Made by a program: the position numbers and the translations under genes
Assembly (NCBI GenBank): GCA_031763025.1
Contig: JASSKH010000027.1
Span: 7,562,241-7,626,240, forward strand
DNA: 64,000 bases
DNA from: Macrocystis pyrifera
Taxonomy: Eukaryota; Sar; Phaeophyceae; Laminariales; Laminariaceae
Direction: 5' to 3'
The notes under the pieces: model-generated
Seen by the model: only the letters and a program-made list of their open reading frames with translations
Databases searched by the model: none
What the model was told of the DNA's origin: nothing
In this document: positions 12,601-24,600 of the stretch, piece by piece
How positions within the stretch are numbered: the first letter of the stretch is position 1
How the letters are laid out: each line of letters starts with the position of its first letter

Positions 12601-15600
12601 CCTGCGCAATGCTTGAGCTATGATTAGCAAGGGGATGTCGACCAGCTTTACGCACCTTCTCCACAAGCATGTGGTTGAACCACATCCTGTCGCTGTCATC
12701 CACCAGTCGATCGTGAAAGATACGAAGGCATTCGTGCCCCCATAGACGGACGAATTGCTCCTTCTCGGAAATTAGATTCGCACTCCCTTGAAGCACGCCC
12801 TGGTTGAGGAATGTAAAAAAAAAAACACGCCTAAGTTTCTGGGAATGTACGTGAAAAGTTCCCCAAGCGAATATACTATTTCGCCGATGTCGCCAAGCCA
12901 TCGGCGCAAACTATTTAATGAATGCCTACAATGCTGGGCGATCCGGCAGTCCAAAGCCAGCCGAGGTAGACGAAGGTGCTGTTTGGTCATGGCTTCATCG
13001 GGCCGATCCTACTCAATTGTACACGCCACGCGTCTTCTGGCGACTACGGCCAACGCTTATAGGAGAGCCGGGTGGACACTTGATTGAGTGCAAGTAAGTA
13101 CAATTCAACGAGGGCCGAGGGCTTTGGGAGTGCTGAACCCAACACGAAAAAAAAAAAAAGCAAAGGCGCAGGCAGGTCAGGGAGGAGGGGAGGCGTACGT
13201 TTTGACCTCCGATTAGACAGAGCATGACATTGATCTATAGAAAAGCGAAAGATGCGCGCACCCCTCACCTGAAACACCTTGGAGAGGTCCCGCAAATTAA
13301 ATGTGTAATGGCTCTTAGCGGGTGTCGGCAGTAGATTGTCGGCTATCGTGTTGTAGATGTCGAGTGTTGCTGCTACCATATTTGTGGCGACCTGTTACAG
13401 TACCCGTCGGGGCATTGGGGACATGGGAAGGACGTTTATCTTTTCTGTGGGTGGCGAGAGAGGTTCAGAGCAGCAAGCTCGCTCCAAACGGGGAACGACT
13501 GACTCATGGCTAGAGCACAAAGGACGGTGCGCACCTGTTTTACAGCGGAGCCGAACCCTCGTTGGAGGAACCATTCCAGTATGGTTCCAAATACCCGTTG
13601 CAATGACTCGTTGCTGAAGGGCACAAAGTTTAAGAGATTGAAGTGCCGAACGTAGCGTTGAGTTATACTTGTGCGGCCTCCGCCCGGCGGGCCCATGGCA
13701 GCGACAAATTGCACGTCGACAAGTTGCCGGAATGTGTTTTCCTTGCGGTCGTACCATCCTCCGTGGTCCATCCACTGCCTCAGTATTTCAATTGGTGGTT
13801 GTGCCCCGTATGTCTCCTTCGCGGGCATGTTGAGGTCATCTACGAATATGACGCATATAATTCCCAAAGGAGGACCAAGCACGCCTTTGCGGCGCTTGTC
13901 GAGCTTTGAATCGATGGTGTCTTGAGTCTGTGTATGGGGAAATCGTTGTATGGTGGGTTTAGCTTATTAGTGCAGTCATGGTTGGTGGTCCGATCGAGCG
14001 GAAAGGAAGCAAGCGATCTGGTCGTTTCTGGACCTGAAAGCTTGTGTGGGTGATTGGTGATTGGTCATGAATGCACGAAATCTGGGCACACGATCTCGTC
14101 AATCCATCAATCGTTCACTGGTCTCGTTTCCGCTCTTACCTGATTTGCAGAAGTCTGCGCAGAAAAGTTCAGCATTATCGAGCTGAACTTTGGCCCCATG
14201 CCAAAAAGGAGCTTCTTTTTCGCTGTTACAGATTTTCCTGTGCCCGTATCTCCCGTGCACAGCACATGGTGCCCGTGAACGACCAAGCGGTGGATTAGGT
14301 ACTCGTTGCGCACTGTATCCATGGTAGGAACCACAATGCTATTAAACGTCGCGTCCCGAGGGATGACGAACTTGTCTCCCTGTTGGAAAACATAACGGGG
14401 GCAGCCAATTGAATGTTAGTCACCTTCTACGATGTTGCAGACATAAAGCTTTCCTATTGCACTTGCAGCAAGAATGACTGTCAGCATGTCCATATATCGC
14501 GGGCTAGTTCGCCATTCAAACTCTGCCTCAACAATCGTTGCAACTCACCGACTCTAACCACGGCTGCCATTGTCCCTTCTTCGCGTCAAAACGGAAGTCA
14601 TGCAGGAGCCTGCCATCGCTGGAGGTAGGAGAGCAATGGGTCGATCACGTGCAACCCACGCCCTGTTCTTCAGCAGGAAATCCTGGTGTGCGCCACTATT
14701 TTCCAGATCCTTATCCTCCATGACCATTCGGAGATACTCTCCGAATGCCTGTCTCCCCTTCCTGTCTATGCAAGCCCCTACAGACCATATCAAGGACATG
14801 ACGAACAGACACTCGAGAATCTTCGTCATATCCGATCCGAACCCTTCGGGTGAATCTAACAGTACGCTGACGAGGCGAATTAACGATGCGGCAAGCTCCT
14901 GCGGGAACGAGATACACGCAAGAAAAGCATGGGATGTGAGCGATAGAGCAGTGCCAAGGAGCCAAGGAGCGCTCGAATTGCTCGAGACCACTAAAATGCA
15001 TCAAACTCTCGGGTACAATACATACAGGACACAACACCTTGCCCGGTCGAAGCGATGAATTTTGATGCTCTGTCATTTATGCGATTCAGTGTTCAGAGTA
15101 GCGCCTTAAATTGGACTCGATGCGGCACGAAGGTGTCCCTGTGCAACGCGCCCTTAAAAAAAAAAAAAACATGACTGCAGCACCATATGGTAATTTTTAC
15201 GCCTGTCATTCACGAAAGGGGCGGATGACGTCACATCCGTAAGGAGGGTAGGTGTTTTTCGACCCTTGTGTAGCAGCAATGTATCATCTCACCTGGCCAG
15301 TGACTGGTGTAGGGATAACGCATTTCTTCTGCACGAAGTAAAGAGCCGCAGGAAAAAGCCAGTCGAAGAGCCCCACAATAAGTGGGCGATGCTCTTCGAA
15401 GGTAACGGGAAGACTGTCCAGCCATACGTCTCGTAAAGGCTGCCAATCCAGGTTCCGAATCTCGCAAAAGATCATACCGACACGGCTAACCGTGGCCGGG
15501 GACGCCTGCTCGAGATCCTCAGCTTCGAACATCATCGTCATCGAGTCACTCATCTTGATGATCTGCAAGACGGACAGCAGTACGTTCAAGCACAAAAAGT

Positions 15601-18600
15601 GAGGAGCGACCTCGTGGGAGTCGGCCTCCATACATCGGTGCCTCCACACGCAGCAGAGAAAGCAGAAGGTGAAACGTTCATGAGCACAACTTACAGAATA
15701 CGTGAATATCAAATATGCATTTCAGCTCCCATGATCATGATCAAGCTTTGCCTTTTATAATCACCTCGCCACTCATTAGGCACAGCTTTTTGTTGTCGTC
15801 CAGTACTGTGTTCATGTTCTCGATCCACACGGCATCCACAGGTCCGTCGAACATGAGCCATTTGCGGTCCGTAGAAGTGTCTTTCGAGCAGTTGCGATAA
15901 ATCACGGCAAGGATTCCATCGCTCCACTCATGAGTACTGTCGTCGAAGTTTCCGTACAATTGCCCGCTAGAAATCGACTTCGGGTTCATAGTGTGCACCT
16001 GATATGACGCAAGGCGAGAGGGCAGAAAGGCGAAGGTGATAGTTTCCTGAACGACTGCAGTTTTAGTACTTAGGAGTCGCTCTTCAAGAGCATCCAACTT
16101 GAAAAAGACACAATACCTGGACACGAGCGAAGTCCGTTGACCCATCTTCACAGCACCGGGACATGGCGTGGGCGAGCGTGTGGACAGTTGTCGTCTTGCC
16201 AGAGCCGGTCTGGCCGACGATCATCACGCCATGCCGAACAAGAACCATCTCGTATAGTTGAACCACTTTTTTCCTCCACGATGCCTGCGGCATAAGCTTT
16301 TGGGCCCGACCCGGTGAGATGGTTATGCCTTCCTTGCACACGGTGTCAATACTCTGCAAAAGAGGTCCGTGATCCGATTCACCAAGTTCCACGCCAGGAA
16401 AAAGGTCGCTTGTGATTCCTTTGAATAGCGGCAGGTCTTCAACAGTAAACTTTGGTAGGTTAATATCGTTAACAGAACGAAGTACAAGTCGTGCCTCGGT
16501 CCAACTAGGGTCGTCGCCTAGTTGCTGCCGCAAGTTCCCCGCGGCCACCTGGAAAACCGAAGCACTTTGGTTCAGATTTTTTGCTTGTGATTCTAGCGTT
16601 GGTGGAAATGGATGCATTCACGCTAAAATCGCGCCATCACACAAAGACTGCCAGGGAGCACCCGCGCAATGTTGGCGATACCACAGACTTGTGCATCCTG
16701 AGCAAGGCTATATTGGGCGGTTCTAACAAATACGACTCACCAGGATGGAATTGACGGCGCGCATACCGTAGTCGTAGTGTTTTTGGCTTGAGAGCTGTTC
16801 AGAGCATAGCTGCAGAACTCGGACTAGCTTTTGCGCATTCTCTCGCGCGTCTTCGAAGCCGAAAGAGTACAGCCGAATCTCCGATATGAGAGAATAGTCA
16901 GGAACCATCATGGCACACGGTCGAAAAAGCGCCTTGAGGTTGTCGGGGAGCTCTGCTCGCCCGGCATATCCCGGGTTCATGGTGATGAAAGCGTTAGCGT
17001 TGCTGTTGATCTTCATAAAGGTACCTTCAAAGTGGAACTTCTCCACGCACGCTTTTTTTGCCTTGTTGATTGTCAAGATTTGTTGCGCAATCACACTTAG
17101 AACCTGCAGTTGTCAGAGGCGATATGGGCACAACAAGTGAGCGCGCACCTATGCCAGGAAACTAAAACACGGCAGGTACTATTTAATGGAATCTGAAAAT
17201 GTGGAACGCATGTTGCTATATCTGAGGGCTACTACATGACAGGTGGTCCTGGGCGGATAAACGTTCAGGGCGGATCGTGGGTATACAGTCAGATGGTATT
17301 TACGCGGCGTCGCCTCGAAATCATTGTCGCAATACACACCTCGATATTGATGCGATTAAATTCGTCGAAGCAGCACCAAGAGCCGCACCCCGCCAGACCC
17401 TTGAAAAACTTGGCCATAGCGAGGTAGTCCAGACCGTCGGAACAGTTAAATACCACACACTGCATGAATGCAACGCGGCGGGTTGTCAGAAAAAGTTCGC
17501 AAACATAACGTTGCGTCAACGGATTGCATGGCTAGAAAGCAACCGGTATATCACATAGCTTGAAAAGTTCACACCTCGGATAACGTAACACTTAATTTTT
17601 TATGTTAACGTTAGACGTCAGCGAAAAAAAAACGTAACATTACGTTCCTACGTTAACTACTTTCTGGATTTTGTGATAACATGGTGTTAGTGTGTTATGA
17701 TAATGGCGGGCAATCGCGTAACATTATGTTAGGGTGTCACCTTGATCTCGTACTGACCGCAGTATATGTGTTACGGTGTTAGGGTATGTAGCCCATAGCG
17801 AGTAACACAATGTTAGCGTGTTAGCGGAATTCCTTGTGGCTATCGTAACACACGTTAAAGGGATAACGTACATAGTCAATTAAACGTGAACATTATGTTA
17901 CCGTGTTAACGACATCAGCCCTTAGCGAGTAACGTTATGTTAGTGTGTCAACGGGATTCTTACTTGCTACCGTAACATCCTTGAGACGGATAACGTACGC
18001 GGTCAAATAAACGCGTACATAACACTATGTTAGTGTGTTAGTGTGTTAGTGAAATTTCTAGTGGCTATCGTAACACACGTTAGAGGGATGACGTATATCA
18101 TATGGTCAATACAACGTTAACATTATGATACCGTATCAGCCGCAGCAGCAGTCCGTATCGAGCGACGTTATGTGAGGGTGATACGGAAGTCTTGCTACCG
18201 TAACGTAGGTCAAACGGACAACGTATAATATGATGGATAAAACACTAATAATAGCACTATGTTGCTGTGTTAGCTTGTATGCATTGTATGTTAGTGACAC
18301 AAGTTAGCAGATAACGTACAACCCCAATCTAACATCAACAATATGTTACTGCCGTGGTAACTCGTACGTGCGAGTGCAGATTGCGTTATATATGGATAAC
18401 GTACTGAAGGGGTTTCCAGAAAAAATGAAGCGTTTTTTCGAGGGGATCCCTTCTAAATATCCCCTGTTTTGGGGTCTTCAAATATGGAGGCGTTTTTTTA
18501 CCGGGGATGCCATGCTATCCTCCCCCCCGGGATATTTTTGTAGGTACCCCCTTCTGAGATGTCGGCGAAATTGGATAACACCGCTACTTTACGTTACTCC

Positions 18601-21600
18601 CACACGCCGCTTTACCACTAACACAGGTAACACATGTTAGATCTCGGGAAGATCCAAAGGGTAACGTAGTAACAATACGTTAGAACGATTTCGGCCCCAA
18701 CGGTAACTCAGTAACATGTTGTTAGACCCGGATTGATCTTTATGGTAACACGGTAACGGCATGTTACCATCAGATCGTAACTGACGGTAACATCGTAGCA
18801 TAATGTTACAGAGACTTCCGCATTTAGGCTAACATCCCAACGTAATGTTACGTATGGGCCGGCTAAGACTGTAACGTATCTAATGTAGGTTAAGTGTTAC
18901 GTTATCCGAGCCTAAGGCAATCAGATGGGGGGTCCAGATAACGTAGTGATAGCAGTGCTGGCCACTGCGTTCTGTGCTAGTAGTGCTGGCGAACATGGTA
19001 ACGTTATGTCAGGGTGTTATGTATAACACTCCTCCTCCTAACTAAGCGTAACACTATGGTAGTGTGTTATGTCTAACGCTGCGCCGACCGTAACATGATG
19101 TTATCGTGATAGTAAATATGCGGATATCGAACTGGGCATGTGAGAGTGATAACGTACGTGTTTGGTCAAGGCCTAACACTGTGTTACAGTGTTAGTTCAG
19201 GGACTCATCACGGCACAACATAATGTTACTGTACCAGAGCTGGACGAGACCGAGCAGCAACATAACGTTAAGGCACGTGCACGTTCGTGGGTTTCCAATT
19301 AACACTGTGTTACTGCGTTACCGTGATCGCTCCTCCAGTGCTAACACTATGTTAGTACGTTATCATGTTCCTGTGTTAGGCCCCATAACGTAGATAAGTG
19401 ATATTCGAGTGTTACGTTATCCGAGGTGTGAAAAGTTGGATGTCGGTCGACCGGGCGAACTCACAGCTGACGTGCTTACCGTAGTAATTTGTACTGGTAT
19501 AAATTTATCGTGTTCACACCTGAATGGCCACGGCCTTGGATAAATCCTTCACGGTTTCGGTTTTTCCTGTTCCAGCTGGACCCTCGGGGGCTCCTCCATA
19601 GAGTAGGTCTATGGCCCCGATCATTGTGCGGTAGCATCGATCAGTCAATGGTGTTATGACGAGACGCATCGTGTTGCCCAAGTACTCATATCCGTATAAG
19701 CACTTCGCGTTCACTATCCGAGCCACCAGAGTGTTGTCTCCTTTCTTGACGGCTTGGCCGTCTTTCCACGCAGCAACCCAATAGTACCGAAGCTGACTCA
19801 TCCAATCGAAGTCATCTTCGTGGGAGACACCAGCCTTGATCATTTTCACGACAGTGTCCCGCGCGTGAACATCAATGGTGCACAGCGCTCCAAGTGTTTT
19901 TCTTTCGAGACTCGAAAGACGGCCCCGTACGAGCACGGTGATGCTGCGCAGTTGATGGTTGAGCGTTTCCACGTTCTTTTCCAGGCCTTTGACGCCGCCA
20001 TTTTTTATAGCTGCGGCGACATCTTGGGTCCAGAACACCTTCCGAACGACACGGAAAACAGCCACCCGAGGGGAGAGCGTCTTCGTCGGGGAGGAACAAC
20101 GTACGATACACTCTCCATATATATGATGCATGCAAGACTACTCAGTGGCGCGGCGGTAATACATTTCTACTCGCATGCTTGGTATTCGCAAAATCTCCGA
20201 GATCACGAAATATACGGCTGCTCGCGTATACTTTGCGACACCTTTCCGTTCGCTCATACTATCAATACTAAAAGTCTGCTTGGACATGGACGTTGTTCAT
20301 GTCAATACTCCGTGCTATGCCGTCGCTTAGGTGGCTCTAGGCGTACGAAGCATCGTTACCTCACAGAGACGCCATACATTGGCATAATGTTCACCTGGCT
20401 GACCCCGAGCACTGCCTGCGCTGGCCAGTGCAGGACCCACTGCTCACGGGGGATCGTTGGGTATTCTTTCAGCGATAGAGTAACCTGTGTTCTGACCGAT
20501 TTCCATTGCATTGCCTCTAATTCCAGGAGCCACCGCTCAACATTGCCCTTGTTGGCCGCACTTTCCGGATCCACTGCACTATCCAGCACAACTGTCTGCA
20601 AACGGCACAAAACAACAGCGTATGTATGTCGGTTTATATCAGTCGTTGTGAGGCTGGCGAGCACACCCACTTGCGTGAAGATACGTTGGGGCTATAAGGT
20701 GCAATGTGATGAGCATGGAATAGTTCGCCACGGCATGAATTCCTGAAATACCCATCTTATATAAGTCAGAGCCATAGACATACCTCTCCCTCAGCGGATG
20801 CCATCTCAGTGATTTTCAGGTCCTCCTCGAACTTGCATTTGGCAATTCCTTCAAACGCCTTGTTGAGGTGCGGCTGCACTGCACGTGGTTCTTTCGTCTG
20901 CGAAAGGATTTCTAGTAGCTCGTCGTTCGACAAGAAAAAGAAACGCGGAAAATACAATCGCTTCATTTCCAGGTAGTCGCTCAATCCCTGCGCGTTAGGG
21001 GCAAGCGGCAAGCGAAACGACACGGGACAGCTGAACGACATTGGGGCATTGTCGTAGAACAGCGTTCAGGTGAGGAGTGTACGCGCGTTCAAAGTTGTTT
21101 CGCAACACCAAACATGCCATTCGCAGGTTCAACAGCATGCGCTTCGTTCTTCTCGCACAAGATATCTGGTGTTTCATTGCATACGCTCTCGTACAGTGAG
21201 GCAGACTCTACTTATTAAGTAAAATACCTTCTGGATTTCTTCGAGCTTCTGGTTGGCTGCCTTGAACTTCTCCTCCAGTTTTTTATCAATATCTGCTTGG
21301 GCCATGAAGTTGGGGGGTCCTTGTTCGTCTCCTCCATGGTCTGCCGAAGGGGGTGTCTAGAATGAGAACAAAGCCCAGCAACGATTGATCTCCATGCTTC
21401 TCGAACGGCGAAAAAGTTTTTTCACGTTAAACTGGTCCTATACGAGGCACTATGGACCTGGGGACCGAATACCATTACTACTGTATGCAGGTTGTCTTTG
21501 GCAATGCTTGGGTCAACCACACGCGCTTGGTATTCGTTTCTTCCCTCGCTCTAAAGTCTTCTGGACATTTGGGGCGAACTACATAGCTTTTATTTCAACA

Positions 21601-24600
21601 TAAACAACAACGCCTCCATGAGGGGCGACATTAACGACTCTACAGGTATGCGGGGATACGATACCACAACCCCTTCTTATCTGTGCTGGGTTGGTGCGCA
21701 ACCTCAAGAATTGCAACGACAACGATTGTTGAGACTCAAGACTCCCAGTCTTACCTTCTTCCAGAGCTGGTCCACGCTGTTAAATCTCCGCGCTTCGGTC
21801 GGAAGTTGCCGCATTATATCCTCAGATGAGAAAATTGGTTCGAGGTATAACCACGTTCGTTGGCAACTAATCCATTCATCCACCAGTCCTTGCGCGTACT
21901 TCAGCCGGAATTCCCAGGTCTATTGAATGGAAAGCGGAGAAAGGCGTGGTTTGGTATTAGCGCAAAGTGTTTGGACAGAGGGAAAGCCGGCCTGCCACAA
22001 CACCATTAGAGCAATCAATAAATAGACACCACCTTCAAAAAGCTAGTTACCTTGCATTCAGTCTCAATCGGAACGATATACGGGGAGCCTCGCATAGTTT
22101 GAGTCTTGACGATGTGGTCGTCGAGAAGGGTGATAATCTCGTCCACGCCAGAGACGAGAAAAGTCCCCGTCTCTTTGTAGGGTCGTACTTCGAACTCCAA
22201 GCTGGCCCATTCGTCTTTCATTGCGGCCAGCGCTTTTTCTAAGCCATATTCCTTCTCCGCAGCGACGCACACCTGAAATATCGTGCGAAACAGAAGGGAA
22301 ATGCATCGTTGACCTTTCACGTTGTGTCACTGTAAGCTATTAATAGTATATCAATCACTGTAGTTCGTTAAGTAGGAACATACCCATCGCGGGCAAGTTC
22401 AGATACGTTAGGTATTAATAGGATGTTGAATGTTCTGCACTGACCTCGTGAATAGTCTCGATGTGCTGGCCGACGTTTGAGTCTACAAGCTGCTGCAAAG
22501 TCAACTCCTCGTCGGGTTCGATGGTACTCCCGGTCTTGTCACTCAACGTTTCCCAGTGTCGTGACTTCAACGCTGGGCTAGCCAGGGCCTGCCATAGGAG
22601 CGAGTTGAAGCACCAAAACGAGATCGCACGGAGACATCATGAAGACGGCGTCCTGGCCCTTAAGAAATAGCAGTTCATTTTTTCTTGGAACATGGCGATT
22701 CGATACGAACCCGAAGCAGAGGGTAGCAAGAAGACCGTACGTACGTATTGGAACGGAACGTAGCTCCAACGACGGGTAAGCCTTGACCGAACCTTATGCC
22801 AGTGAAGTACGATGGGCGATCTTTTACACCGCGCATTTCATGTCGTGGTTCAAACTCATCTCAAGACTCAGCAATCAAACAAAGGCGTGAGGGGTCAAGC
22901 AAGAAGGGTTTCCAGCACCTGAATGACGGGGAGATGCTCTCTGAATGCTGTAGTGTCCTCCCTAAGTTGAGCAGCGCACTGAGCTGCTGCAGGGAACTCA
23001 TTCTCTAACGACTTGCTGAGGCGGTAGGAGCTCTTCCACCAATCCGTGACATCGCGCTCAATGTTGGCGCCATTAAGGTCTGACGAGAAAGATGTGGGTG
23101 ATTGAATGATCAGGATGCTGTCAATCTATTAATAAGCATGCGACGAGTGACGAGCGTTTGTGCAGGACAAGCAGCGTTTGAGTATCATAAGGAAGTCCAC
23201 GGATTGAGTCAAACACAGATGGAATAAGCAACGCACCAAGGAAGGATCCATGCAGCCACTCCTTTCGGCTAGCTTGAAAGTCTGAGATCATGTTCCAAAG
23301 CTTGTAAAATGGCTCCAGCTGCTCTTCGACTTTGCTCAGCACATGGTATTCGGTAGGTGGGAAGCCGAATACCTGATGGTAGAAACACATTCACGGGGGG
23401 GAAGTACGGATGCAGTGAGTCGCACCGAACGGTAGGAACAACAACCTTCCATAGTTTTGCTACCGGGTGACTGTTCAAGTACAATCATGGCAAGTACTGT
23501 AGTGAACATACGACTAAACCGGTACTGCTGCCGGTATGCGATTAGTTTCACAGGGAATTATAAACCAGGTATCAACTAATGTAGGGTGAAACACGCTCTA
23601 AATGCACATCTCACTAACCTTTTCCCTGGAGTTGAAATCCTCTGCCTTAGCTTTGGCCTCGTTTATGGCGTCCTGGATGCTGTTGACGTAGTCAGTAGTC
23701 GATTCCTGCCGGAACCCAAAAAATAAGCGAAGTCATACGATAGAAAGAACGTGCTGCTTTAATCTTCGTGAGAAAAATCGCAATCCCTGCAACGTCCACA
23801 AAGTATAGTTCACCAGTCTCCACTCAGTACGCAAAATTCTTCAGACTCACACAAAATTTCTAACCAACTCACCATTTGTGAGTAGTCTCCACACTCCTTG
23901 GCTTGCGCGACGTCCACCTCAAAGCGTTCGAGAATTTCCTCAAACGTTTCCATTTCCAGAGCAAGTTTATCCATCATCCGCACCTGCATAATGTACAACG
24001 AAGAGAGAGGCTTGTTTGTGAACGTCAAAAGAAAAAAATATGGTCAGCGCAGTACAGGGGTCTTGCATGCTTCGAAGTAGTACCAAACCTTCGCGCACAG
24101 TCAATAGCTCTCACCTTGTCGAGTTCTAGCGCCTCCTCGGCCTTGTTTGCGGCATAATCGACCAGCTATTAAACATGGAAATCGTCAAGGTGGAGGACAA
24201 AGGACAGTTTATCGACGGTTCAGAGTATGTTGACAGTCAATGGTTGTCAAAATTTCAAAGGTTCAACATGCATAGTGTTTTGCAGAAGGCTTCGACGGTG
24301 CCTGGGTCGGGTACTTGCTGGCATGGGCTAATTGCAGCTGCCCACCACCGTTCATTCCATTTGCTCCCTCGTTTAACCCTGTAGCGTCGAAACTCCTACT
24401 GCCCACAATACACGCTGTACCTTACAGACGTAGCGTTACAGGTAGCGGTATAACTGCTGCAGCTTGGCACAATGGCGTTTGTCGGCATTGTATGAAACAT
24501 CTTGCCGTCTTTATAATTCGTATCGCTTGGGGTTGGGAGTCGCCCATCAATTTCAACTCAAGGATGGGCAATTCTTCCTTTGATCTACGTCCGCTCCCAG

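Noticed and set aside
14600-14645. A 41-bp intron in dynein exon 26
   Set aside because: GT and AG ends can be drawn, but it is shorter than any other intron here and removes residues (LLPP) that align with the family; one missing base explains the frame better.
19754-20746. 330-residue plus-strand frame
   Set aside because: Antisense to dynein exons 19-20 and an intron; the minus strand carries the Walker A motif and linker landmarks.
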